64,000 nt of DNA, from contig NZ_LMKV01000001.1 of the NCBI RefSeq assembly GCF_001421665.1, positions 603,038 to 667,037 of the forward strand. The letters are read 5' to 3'. The translations under genes were made by a program, and so were the position numbers. The stretch comes from Sphingobium sp. Leaf26 (GTDB taxonomy: Bacteria > Pseudomonadota > Alphaproteobacteria > Sphingomonadales > Sphingomonadaceae). This document shows positions 27,097 to 34,938 of the stretch, piece by piece. Positions within the stretch are counted from its first letter, which is position 1. Every line of letters begins with the position of its first letter. Under the pieces are notes generated by a model that did not search any database, had not been told where the DNA came from, and saw only the letters and a program-made list of their open reading frames with translations.

Positions 27097-27948
27097 TCAG
27101 AAGGCTGCGGTCAGCGAGAAGACGACCTGGCTGCGCACGATCGACTTGCCGGCATTGTCCGCGTCCGCAACCGACAGGTTGGGGCGGAGATAATTTTCCT
27201 CCACGCGGGCGATGTCGGTGTCGACATAGGCGACGCCCAGCGTCAGCGGCGTGCCGGGAATGGCGACGTCCGCACCGACCAGCCAGTCCATATATTTGCC
27301 GGTCGGTGCAACCGACGTGCCGTTCGGACCAAGGCCGCTGTTGCCCTTCGAATAACCCAGATGCGCCTTCAGGCTGACCGGGGTGTTGGGAACCGCGCCG
27401 CTGACGTCGACCCAGGTATAGAGATTGTCGTTCTTCTTGCCGGGATTGTCGGGGATGCCGCCGGCATAGCTGAACGCATCATTATACCATTTGCCCAGTG
27501 CCTGCTGCTTGGGCGCATAGGCGATGCCGACCAGGCCCTTGACCGGGCCAAGCTGGCTCGACAGCTTCACATAGGGTTCGGCGAAATCGGTTTCGTCCGC
27601 GCCCGACGGGTACATGTACCAGGTCAGGCCGACGTCCAGCGTCGTCGTTTCGTTGAGAGGAACGGCGTAACCGGCGAACAGGTCCAATTCGATGCCGGCG
27701 CCGCCGAAGGTGCCCCAGCCAGCCAGGTTCGATGCCCAGGTGCCGACATAGGCGCCGCTTTCATGCGTGGCGGTGATGCCGCCTTGCACGGCCATGGCCT
27801 TGTCCGACTGCGACACGCCACGGAAGCGATAGTCGGACACGAGGCCGACGCTGCCGGTAACGGTGACGGGGCTGGCGGGTTCTTCCTGTGCGAAAGCCGG
27901 GGCGCTGGAAAGAAGCGCGAGGGCGGCACAGGCGATTTGATACTTCAT
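27097..27948 (-). CDS. TorF-like outer-membrane beta-barrel (putative porin)
   Basis: A 283-residue secreted protein with a signal peptide ending AFAQEEPAS. The mature part is a beta barrel of the TorF/TIGR02001 family, with VTGSVGLVSDYRFRGVSQSD at its start, a conserved opening of that family, and a terminal Phe (VVFSLTAAF) as in barrels inserted by BAM. AGGGG lies 7 bases before the ATG at 27948. The 297-base upstream region holds no gene; it includes an AT-rich stretch (28121-28170) with the palindrome CAATATATTG at 28141-28150 that may be part of the promoter or an operator. Its cargo is unknown. Confidence 0.85.
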   Translation of the reverse strand: MKYQIACAALALLSSAPAFAQEEPASPVTVTGSVGLVSDYRFRGVSQSDKAMAVQGGITATHESGAYVGTWASNLAGWGTFGGAGIELDLFAGYAVPLNETTTLDVGLTWYMYPSGADETDFAEPYVKLSSQLGPVKGLVGIAYAPKQQALGKWYNDAFSYAGGIPDNPGKKNDNLYTWVDVSGAVPNTPVSLKAHLGYSKGNSGLGPNGTSVAPTGKYMDWLVGADVAIPGTPLTLGVAYVDTDIARVEENYLRPNLSVADADNAGKSIVRSQVVFSLTAAF

Positions 27949-28178
27949 GAACATTCCCCTTTACGTTGGAATGTTCCGTCCTGCATCCGCCGCCCAGGGA
28001 TCTGTTTTGATCGCCCCCGATGCCAGCGGATGCCTATGGATTATGCCCTCCCGGCCGTCCCGCAAACCGCTTTTACCGCAACTGCGAAAGGATTGGGCCT
28101 GCTGTGATATGCAAAGCACGGTTCTTTGCTAATGTGATAACAATATATTGCTATTATGTTTCTGTTGGCAATGAAGGC

Positions 28179-28215
28179 AAAAAGAAACCGCCGCGCCTGG
28201 AAGCAGGCACGGCGG
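28179..28215 (-). terminator. Terminator after the SulP gene
   Basis: On the minus strand a 12-pair stem (28188-28199 with 28204-28215, one mismatch, 4-base loop) is followed by TTTCTTTTT. It lies about 30 bases past the sulP stop and ends the carbonic anhydrase-sulP transcript. Confidence 0.85.
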
Positions 28216-28245
28216 CTCAAAATGTCGCCTGTTTTGTTGAGGGGG

Positions 28246-29742
28246 TCAGGCGACCAGTTGGCGCATCCGTCCGGTTGCGCCAAAATATTCCACCGGGGCG
28301 CCCGCGCCGCGACGGCGATCGACCCATTCGCGCAGCATTTCCGCGCAGGTATGGTCGATATGGCCCAGACGCTCCACATTCAGGATGACAAGGCCAGCCG
28401 CTGGCAGCGATTCGAGCTTGGCCGACAGCTTGGGCAGGCTGAGGAAGGTGGCGGTGCCGCGCAGCGCCACTTCATGCGCCTCCCCGCGGCTTTCCTCCTC
28501 CACCTTCAGGCGCAGGCGGGTCGCGTGGGGCAGCAGTTCCAGCATCGACAGGCCGATGCCCACCAGCACACCGGTCAGCAAGTCGGTCGCCACGACGCAG
28601 ATCAGCGTCGCCGCCCATACGATCGCCGGCAGCGGACCGTAGAGGTGGAAGAGATGCTTGACGTGCGCAACGCTCACCAGACGAACGCCGGTGATGACCA
28701 GAATGCCAGCCAGCGCCGCCATCGGGATTTCGCGCAGCAGCCAGGGCAGCAGGGCGACGAAGCCCAAAATCCAGACGCCGTGCAGGATCGCCGACATGCG
28801 GGTCTTGGCGCCAGCCTGCACATTCGCCGATGATCGGACGATGACGCCGGTCATCGGCAGCGCACCGGCAAAGCCGCAAAGCAGGTTGCCCAAGCCCTGC
28901 GCGCTCAGTTCCTTGTTGTAGTTGGTGCGCACGCCATCATGCATGCGATCGACGGCGGCCGCCGACAGCAGCGTTTCGGCGCTGGCGATGAAGGCGATGG
29001 CGAAGGCGGTCGCGATCACGGTCGGGTTCATCAACTGCGCCAGCAACCCGCCTTCTGGCAGCGTCACGGCAGCGACGATCGATTCGGGCACGATGACGCG
29101 GGCGACGTTCAGGCCCAGTGCGAATGCGACCAGCGTCGCCGCCACCACACCGACGAGCGCGCCCGGCACCAGCTTCATCGACGCAGGGCGGAATTTCTCC
29201 CAGCCCAGCATGCTGAAGATCGTGACAAGGCCGACCGCGAAGGCGGTGACGGTGTCGCCGCTCGACAGGCCCAGAATCTGGCCGGGCATGGCGATCAGGT
29301 TGTGCAGGCCGCTCGACAAGGGCTTGTCGTCGAACAGGACATGGAACTGCCCGACCACGATCAGCACGCCGATGCCCGCGAGCATGCCGTGGACGACGGC
29401 GGGGGAAATGGCGCGGAACCAGCCGCCGACCCTCAACAGACCGGCAACCACCTGAATGGCACCAGCCAGAATCAGGATCGGGCCAAGGGCGGAAAGCCCC
29501 TGTTCGCGCACGATTTCAAAGACGATGACGGCCAGACCGGCGGCCGGGCCGCTGACCTGCAACGGCGAACCCGCCAGCAGGCCGACGACGATGCCGCCGA
29601 TGATGCCGGTAATCAGGCCCTTTTCCGGCGGCACACCGGACGCGATGGCGATGCCCATGCAGAGCGGCATGGCCACCAGAAAGACGACGATCGACGCCGT
29701 GAAGTCGCGGCCGAAATTGCCGCCGGAAAGAGCCTTCAACAT
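28246..29742 (-). CDS. SulP-family anion (probably bicarbonate) transporter
   Basis: A 498-residue inner-membrane transporter of the SLC26/SulP family. About 10-14 helices cover residues 10-410 (ASIVVFLVAMPLCMGIAIAS, ITGIIGGIVVGLLAGSPLQV). The cytoplasmic C-terminus is a short STAS-like domain (AGLVILNVERLGHIDHTCAE). SulP proteins carry sulfate, bicarbonate or other anions. The gene starts 3 bases after the carbonic anhydrase stop, with its ribosome-binding site inside that gene. This pairing argues for bicarbonate or CO2 supply, though sulfate cannot be excluded. Confidence 0.9.
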   Translation of the reverse strand: MLKALSGGNFGRDFTASIVVFLVAMPLCMGIAIASGVPPEKGLITGIIGGIVVGLLAGSPLQVSGPAAGLAVIVFEIVREQGLSALGPILILAGAIQVVAGLLRVGGWFRAISPAVVHGMLAGIGVLIVVGQFHVLFDDKPLSSGLHNLIAMPGQILGLSSGDTVTAFAVGLVTIFSMLGWEKFRPASMKLVPGALVGVVAATLVAFALGLNVARVIVPESIVAAVTLPEGGLLAQLMNPTVIATAFAIAFIASAETLLSAAAVDRMHDGVRTNYNKELSAQGLGNLLCGFAGALPMTGVIVRSSANVQAGAKTRMSAILHGVWILGFVALLPWLLREIPMAALAGILVITGVRLVSVAHVKHLFHLYGPLPAIVWAATLICVVATDLLTGVLVGIGLSMLELLPHATRLRLKVEEESRGEAHEVALRGTATFLSLPKLSAKLESLPAAGLVILNVERLGHIDHTCAEMLREWVDRRRGAGAPVEYFGATGRMRQLVA

Positions 29743-29745
29743 GAT

Positions 29746-30444
29746 TTACTCCGCCGCTTGGGCATAGAGGGTTTCGCCGGCGAGGCGACGACCCTGGGGG
29801 TGGGCGACCGGCATCGGCGCACCTTCACGCAGCGGCGCGAAGCGACCGGTCGTGCCGTCCAGGCCAAGAACCTGACCGGCATGAATATCGACATACCAGC
29901 CGTGCAGCGCGATTTCGCCGCGGGCGATGCCCGACGCGATCGACGGATGGGTGCGCAGATGGGCCAACTGCACCACGACATTTTCCAGCGCCATGTTGCG
30001 CAGTTTGTCAGCGTCGCTCAGGTCGGCGGGATAATTTTCGGCGCACACCTTCTGCGCGGCATGGCTGTGGCGCAACCAGGCGGCGACGTTGGGCATGGCT
30101 GTAAGGTCGGCATTGGTGGCCAGCGCCTTCATCGCGCCGCAATCGCTGTGACCGCACACGATGACGTCGCGCACGCCCAGCACCATCACGGCATATTCGA
30201 CCGTCGCGGTGACGCCGCCAAGCTGGCTGGCATGCGGCGGCACGATGTTGCCGGCATTGCGGCACACGAACAGGTCGCCGGGCGCAGCCTGCATGATCTG
30301 TTCGGGGACGATGCGCGAATCGGCGCAGGAGATCATCAGCGCCTTGGGGCTTTGGCCATGGTTGGCCAGTTGGTTGTACAGCGTGCTTTCGCCGGGGTAG
30401 ACCTTGGTTTCAAAATCGAAAACGCGACCGATAAGCTCGTTCAT
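29746..30444 (-). CDS. Beta-class carbonic anhydrase
   Basis: Converts CO2 and bicarbonate with a zinc centre. In 232 residues the zinc ligands are Cys40 (ISCADSRIVPE), His99 and Cys102 (VCGHSDCGAMK), with the Asp42-Arg44 dyad. First gene of a two-gene unit with sulP. An AGAGGA motif precedes the ATG. Upstream, 30445-30581 holds its promoter region and no gene. Confidence 0.94.
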   Translation of the reverse strand: MNELIGRVFDFETKVYPGESTLYNQLANHGQSPKALMISCADSRIVPEQIMQAAPGDLFVCRNAGNIVPPHASQLGGVTATVEYAVMVLGVRDVIVCGHSDCGAMKALATNADLTAMPNVAAWLRHSHAAQKVCAENYPADLSDADKLRNMALENVVVQLAHLRTHPSIASGIARGEIALHGWYVDIHAGQVLGLDGTTGRFAPLREGAPMPVAHPQGRRLAGETLYAQAAE

Positions 30445-30581
30445 GGAGTCTATCCTCTTCTTGAATAACTATCTGCCGGTCAGGGGGCGGACCGGTATAG
30501 TTTGAAGGATAGACATGGGTTCTTGCTGCGGCGCAGCGGGATTGTTAAAAACTATGTCTGAGTAATGAAACGGCGCGAATG

Positions 30582-30613
30582 GCGCAAAACCGCGAAAAAC
30601 GGCGGTTTTGCGC
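30582..30613. terminator. Perfect inverted repeat after response-regulator gene, likely terminator
   Basis: GCGCAAAACCGC (30582-30593) and GCGGTTTTGCGC (30602-30613) are perfect 12-base inverted arms with an 8-base loop, 14 bases past the stop of the leftward regulator gene. The T-tract lies within the stem, so the hairpin may act as a terminator; an operator role for the carbonic anhydrase gene is a less likely alternative. Confidence 0.55.
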
Positions 30614-30626
30614 AATCCTTTGCCGG

Positions 30627-31337
30627 TCAGCGCCGGTCGACCACCGCGCTGAACATATATCCGACGCCGCGCACAGTAACAATCGGCGCGGGACGGCCGC
30701 CCTCCCCCAGCTTGCGTCGCAGCCGGCTGACCAGCACATCGATGCTGCGATCCGACGACGGCGTGTCGCGCACCCCCGCCAGTTCCATCAGGCGGGTGCG
30801 GGCGATCACCGTCTGGGCATGATCGAGGAAAACCGACAGCAGCGAAAATTCCGCAGCGGTCAGGTCGACCTGCTTGCCAGTCGGGTCGGACACTTCGCGC
30901 CGGGCGAAGTCCACCACCCAGCCATTGAAGATCGCCTCGGTCTGCCGGCGCAGGCCCAGCGCCCGCTCGCCCCGACCGCGCCGCAGCACGGCGCGCAGCC
31001 GGGCGGCCAGTTCACGCGCCGAATAGGGCTTGACCATATAATCGTCGGCGCCCAATTCCAGCCCGACCACCCGGTCGACCTCCGAACTGTTCGCCGCGAC
31101 CAGGATGATCGGCACATCGCTGCGTTCGCGAACGTCACGGCACAGGTCCAGCCCGTCCGGCCCGCGCAAGGCGGCGTCCAGCACGACGGCGCCAACCGGC
31201 GTGCTGGACAGGGCGCTGAAAATATCATGGGCCGACGCGGCCGGCAGGGCACGAAACCCGCTCTGTTCCAGATATTCGCGTATCTTCTGTCGCAGATCCT
31301 GATGCGTTTCTGCGACCAATATCAGCGGTGGACTCAT
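30627..31337 (-). CDS. Orphan OmpR-type regulator with degenerate receiver
   Basis: A 236-residue protein with the full winged-helix domain (DVLVSRLRRKLGEGG, TVRGVGYMFSA) but an unusual receiver. Asp54 is kept (VVLDAALRGPDG) and the Lys is in YMVKPYSA. The acidic pair that binds Mg is Glu10-Thr11 instead of Asp-Asp, and the conserved Ser/Thr is Ala (ILVAANSSEVD). This pattern is seen in atypical receivers that work without normal phosphorylation. No kinase gene is adjacent. Its ATG overlaps the stop of the secreted-protein gene upstream (ATGA), so the two are co-translated. Confidence 0.88.
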   Translation of the reverse strand: MSPPLILVAETHQDLRQKIREYLEQSGFRALPAASAHDIFSALSSTPVGAVVLDAALRGPDGLDLCRDVRERSDVPIILVAANSSEVDRVVGLELGADDYMVKPYSARELAARLRAVLRRGRGERALGLRRQTEAIFNGWVVDFARREVSDPTGKQVDLTAAEFSLLSVFLDHAQTVIARTRLMELAGVRDTPSSDRSIDVLVSRLRRKLGEGGRPAPIVTVRGVGYMFSAVVDRR

Positions 31338-31786
31338 CCGCCTTTCACGGCGCCCTTGGTCAGCGCATGCACGCCGTCCAGTTCGTTCACCAGCACGGCA
31401 CGATCCTGCTGCGCGACGGCGACCGCTTCGGCCGAACGGTCCGCCACATGGCGGGCGACCTGCGCGTCGATCTGGTGACGGGCGGCGGTGCAGGTGCCGG
31501 CATAGCTGCCCGACAGCGGCGTGAAGCGATGGATCGCCTTCCCGAAAGCGGGAACGGCCTGCCCCTGCGCGGCGACCGCGCGGTTCACGCTGACGTCGGC
31601 CTGCCAGCGGCAGACCGGGATGGCGCCGCGATTGGCGAAGCGCGGTTCGACTTCCCGCAGGCTGATGGTCGGCTGGGCCTGATAACTGGCCGTATAGGCC
31701 TGCGCGCCATGGATGATGTCGGTACTGTGGATGGTGCTGGGAGCAACGGCGAGAGCCGCCACGCTGGATGCCAGGATCAGGAACAT
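31334..31786 (-). CDS. Small secreted protein of unknown function
   Basis: About 150 residues from the ATG at 31786 (MFLILASSVAALAVAPS), which begins a signal peptide; the frame is open 12 codons further upstream without such a segment. The mature part has two cysteines (VCRWQADV and GTCTAARHQ) that could form a disulfide, and a C-terminal helical region (DAQVARHVADRSAEAVAVAQQ). I do not recognise a family. Tight coupling to the atypical regulator suggests a shared envelope-related role. Confidence 0.65.
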   Translation of the reverse strand: MFLILASSVAALAVAPSTIHSTDIIHGAQAYTASYQAQPTISLREVEPRFANRGAIPVCRWQADVSVNRAVAAQGQAVPAFGKAIHRFTPLSGSYAGTCTAARHQIDAQVARHVADRSAEAVAVAQQDRAVLVNELDGVHALTKGAVKGG

Positions 31787-31926
31787 GGGCTTCTCCTCTG
31801 CGACATGGACGATCTGCGCCATCTTGGCCGGGCAGATGCGGATAACCCAGGATTAAGGCTGGCAAATGTCTCCGCAATTTGCCGAAGGTAACAAATCATT
31901 GCCGGCGTAACGTTTCAAGCAATAAT

Positions 31927-32457
31927 TCATTGCGCCGCCAGCAATGTCGGCTCGGACGCCGGATCCACGACACCACGAATATGGTCGATCAGCGCGGCCA
32001 GCCACAGGGCGTCGGCCGCCGCGCGGTGTCGTGCCACCCCCTGCCCATCGGCAAAAGCGACGGCGGCGGCGACTCGCGCGTCGTCCGCGCGTGCCTCGTC
32101 GAACAGGGTGGCGACATGGTGAATGGTGAAAGGCGACGGCGCGCCAGCGGCGGCAGCCAGCGTATCGAGCCAATATTGGTCTATCAGGCTGTCGGCGACG
32201 ACGCGATGCCCCTGCGTCGCGGCGACCAGTTCGGCCAGTACGACCGATGCGGGAAGTCCTTCGCCTTCGATCCGGTCCCGGCTCAGGCCATGCAGCGCTT
32301 CCGCTTCGGGGGTCCAGTCCCATCCGGCCCAGTCGTCGTGCGGGCGAATCAGCCAGCTACGCGACATGCCGCCATCCGCTATCCCCACTTCGATCGGGAA
32401 GGACCGTCCATGACGCGGAAGGCAGGACGCTTCGAAGTCGATAGTTATGATGTGCAA
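31927..32457 (-). CDS. DEDD-type 3'-5' exonuclease
   Basis: A 176-residue DnaQ-like fold: motif I ITIDFEASC (Asp, Glu), a central GLSRDRIEG region, and motif III ARHRAAADALWLAAL with the His-Asp pair of the DEDDh subgroup. Its substrate may be RNA or DNA ends. No ATG is near the conserved start; a TTG at 32457 (LHIITIDFEA) has GGAG 7 bases upstream and is chosen. The frame is open further upstream but those residues are not conserved in character. Divergent from corA. Confidence 0.78.
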   Translation of the reverse strand: MHIITIDFEASCLPRHGRSFPIEVGIADGGMSRSWLIRPHDDWAGWDWTPEAEALHGLSRDRIEGEGLPASVVLAELVAATQGHRVVADSLIDQYWLDTLAAAAGAPSPFTIHHVATLFDEARADDARVAAAVAFADGQGVARHRAAADALWLAALIDHIRGVVDPASEPTLLAAQ

Positions 32458-32670
32458 GGCACAGCTCCATATTCTCGTGCGACCCGCCCCCTCCAAGCAT
32501 GTGCCGCGCGCTTTTCTATGCGCCCCTTTCGCGCGCAACTATGTCACGGCGAAGTCAATCGCCACCCCCTTCAGCAAAAATCATATGGACTGAAGCAGGG
32601 GTGCGGCGAAAGACGGGACGACGCCGCCATTGTCTGTTAGCGAACGGAACCCAAAGGGAAACAGAGTGCC

Positions 32671-33639
32671 ATGACCGTCGTAGCCGCCTATCTCTATCGC
32701 AACGGCCAGCGGGTCCGCCCGGTGACGATCGACGCGCGGATCGACTGCGCGACGGACAAGTCCGAATTCATCTGGATCGGCGTCGCCGAACCGACCGAGG
32801 AAGAGATGCAGATCCTGGCCCGCACCTATGGGCTGCATCCGCTGGCGGTGGAGGATGCGATCAAGGCCAACCAGTTGCCCAAGATCGACATTTATGGCGA
32901 CCAGTTGTTCGTCGTCGCACGCACCGCTCATGTCGAGGGCGACGCCATCTGCTATGGCGAAACGGCCCTGTTCGTCGGCCCCGACCATATCATCAGCGTC
33001 CGCCACGGATCGGCCCGCGCCCATGTGGCGCTGCGCGAGGAACTGGAGGCCGTACCATCCCGCCTCGCCCAGGGCGTGGACTATGTGCTGCACGCCATCC
33101 TCGACTTCATCGTCGACGGCTATCTGCCGATCATCGAGGGGATCGAGGAAGAGGTGCTGGAGATGGAGCAGCAGATGATCGACCATTTCCTGCGCCGCGA
33201 CGACATCACCCGCATCTTCAGCCTGCGCCGCCAGTTGATCCGCTTCCAGCGCATTCTGGTGCCGATGCAGGAGGTCGCGACCAAGTTCGTGAAGATGGAC
33301 CTGCCTTGCATCGACCCGGAAGCCCGCCCCTATTTCAGCGATGTCCGCGACCATGTCCGCCGGGTGCAGACGATGGTGGACGACCTGCGCGAAATCCTGA
33401 ACAGCGTGTTCGAATCCAGCAATCTGCTGGAGCAGCAGCGCACGGGCGACATTACCCGTCAACTGGCCGCCTGGGCCGCGATCCTGGCGGTGCCGACCGC
33501 GATCGCCGGCATTTACGGCATGAATTTCGAGCATATGCCCGAACTCAAGAGTATGTACGGCTATCCGGTGGTGCTGAGCGTGATCGCAGTGGTCTGCACC
33601 CTGCTCTACACCCGGTTCAAGAGGTTGAAGTGGCTGTAG
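32671..33639 (+). CDS. corA: CorA-family magnesium/cobalt channel
   Basis: A 322-residue divalent-cation channel. The large N-terminal cytoplasmic domain ends in the long stalk helix (DLREILNSVFESSNLLEQQRT, given in part as SNLLEQQRTGDITRQ). Two C-terminal helices follow, with the signature YGMNFEHMPE between them and the basic end TRFKRLKWL facing the cytoplasm. The 3' end overlaps the convergent lacI-type gene by 23 bases. Confidence 0.94.
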   Translation: MTVVAAYLYRNGQRVRPVTIDARIDCATDKSEFIWIGVAEPTEEEMQILARTYGLHPLAVEDAIKANQLPKIDIYGDQLFVVARTAHVEGDAICYGETALFVGPDHIISVRHGSARAHVALREELEAVPSRLAQGVDYVLHAILDFIVDGYLPIIEGIEEEVLEMEQQMIDHFLRRDDITRIFSLRRQLIRFQRILVPMQEVATKFVKMDLPCIDPEARPYFSDVRDHVRRVQTMVDDLREILNSVFESSNLLEQQRTGDITRQLAAWAAILAVPTAIAGIYGMNFEHMPELKSMYGYPVVLSVIAVVCTLLYTRFKRLKWL

Positions 33640-34681
33640 CCAGCGGCCGCGCGACCGATTCGCGGATCACCAGTTCGTGCGGCAGATAGTCGTTCACCCG
33701 CTCGACATCGCCCGCCCCGCCCCGCGCCAGATCGATCGCCAGCGTCGCCGCCTGCGCCGAAATCTGCTTGCCCGGATGCTTGACCGTCGTCAGCGACGGC
33801 CAGATCTTCACCGCGATCGGCGTATCGTCGAAACCCACCACCGACAGGTCGCGCGGTACGTCCAGCCCGCGCCGATGCGCCAGGGATACGATCGCGGCAG
33901 CCATGTCGTCATTGCTGGCGAAGATCGCGGTCGGGCGGTCGGGCAGGTCCAGCAGCGCCGCGCCGGCGGCCAGCCCCGACTCGAAGCTCATGTCGCCCGC
34001 CACGATCAGGTCCGGGCGGATCGGCAGCCCCGCTTCACGCAGCGCCGCCTGATAGCCCTCGCAGCGGGTGCGATGGATCAGGTGGCCCGCTCCACCGCGA
34101 ATGAAGCCGATGTTCCGGTGTCCCAATCCGATCAGATAGGCGGTCATGTCGCGCGCCGCGCCGAAATCGTCGATCCGCACGCAATGATCGCCGGGCAGCG
34201 CGTCGCCCGGCGACATCGCCACAACCGGCACCGGAAAATCGCGGGTCAGGCCATGGCGATTGGCGACCTCGCAATATGGCGGCACGATCAGGATCGCATG
34301 GGCGCCATTTTCCACCAGCCCCTGCATCTGCTGCGCGATTTCCTTCGGATCGCCGCTTTCCAATGGACGCAGCAACAGTTGCGCGCCGAGGCGGCTGGTC
34401 GCATCCAGCGCGCCGACGAGGATGGAACTGAGAAACGCATTCTCGATATTGCGATAGAGCAGGCCGATCCGGGTCGCACTGGCGCTCGCCAGGGAACGCG
34501 CCGCCATATTGGGCACATAATTGAGTTCGCGCACCGCCGCCATCACCGTGTCGCGGGTGCTTTGCCGGACTTTCGGACTGTTGTTCAATACGTTGGACAC
34601 GGTCATGGCCGATACACCGGCATGGTCTGCGACTGTCTGGATGGTGATGGCCTGGCTGGCACGACGCCCCGAACGGGCCAT
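33617..34681 (-). CDS. LacI-family transcriptional repressor of the sulfated-glycan locus
   Basis: A 354-residue regulator. The N-terminal helix-turn-helix and hinge helix are ITIQTVADHAGVSAMTVSNV and NYVPNMAARSLASA. A periplasmic-binding-protein-like effector domain follows (SATRIGLLYRNIENAFLSS, IFASNDDMAAAIVSL, DLSVVGFDDTPIA). The start at 34681 (MARSGRRAS) is the only one giving the family layout. It is divergent from the TonB-receptor operon. AGCGCT-type operators lie on the receptor promoter and upstream of this gene. The inducer is probably a sugar released from the locus substrate. Confidence 0.92.
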   Translation of the reverse strand: MARSGRRASQAITIQTVADHAGVSAMTVSNVLNNSPKVRQSTRDTVMAAVRELNYVPNMAARSLASASATRIGLLYRNIENAFLSSILVGALDATSRLGAQLLLRPLESGDPKEIAQQMQGLVENGAHAILIVPPYCEVANRHGLTRDFPVPVVAMSPGDALPGDHCVRIDDFGAARDMTAYLIGLGHRNIGFIRGGAGHLIHRTRCEGYQAALREAGLPIRPDLIVAGDMSFESGLAAGAALLDLPDRPTAIFASNDDMAAAIVSLAHRRGLDVPRDLSVVGFDDTPIAVKIWPSLTTVKHPGKQISAQAATLAIDLARGGAGDVERVNDYLPHELVIRESVARPLATATSTS

Positions 34682-34726
34682 GATGGATGACTCCCTGGTT
34701 GGCGCACCCCGCGCCTTCGCGGCCTG

Positions 34727-34738
34727 TTTAACGCTATA
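34727..34738. promoter_or_regulatory. Candidate lacI autoregulatory operator
   Basis: TTTAACGCTATA matches the operator arm TTTAGCGCTACA at 10 of 12 positions and lies 46 bases upstream of the repressor start. It could let the repressor control its own gene. Weaker than the two sites further upstream because the central palindrome is broken. Confidence 0.4.
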
Positions 34739-34803
34739 TTCCGAGCGGTTGCAAATGGGTGCGATAGCCCCTGTTGCAACAAATCCGCAGTTTTCCATAA
34801 AAA

Positions 34804-34861
34804 TGTAGCGCTAAAATATTGCTGTTGACATCATCGTCACCGGAGCGGATTTAGCGCTACA
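34804..34861 (+). promoter_or_regulatory. Promoter with two LacI-type operators before the TonB operon
   Basis: TGTAGCGCTAAA (34804-34815) and TTTAGCGCTACA (34850-34861) are exact inverted copies, each with an AGCGCT palindromic core typical of LacI-family operators. Between them is TTGACA (34825-34830), a perfect -35; the weak -10 (GATTTA, 34848-34853, spacing 17) overlaps the second site. A repressor bound at both sites would block the promoter or loop the 46 bases between centres. The transcript leader runs to the ATG at 34939. Confidence 0.78.
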
Positions 34862-34938
34862 ACCGAGCGGTCAACCGCTGGTGGGTTTTAATTTTGCACG
34901 ACCGCGCGTCGATACAGGCGCCGGACAGGGGAGGATAT

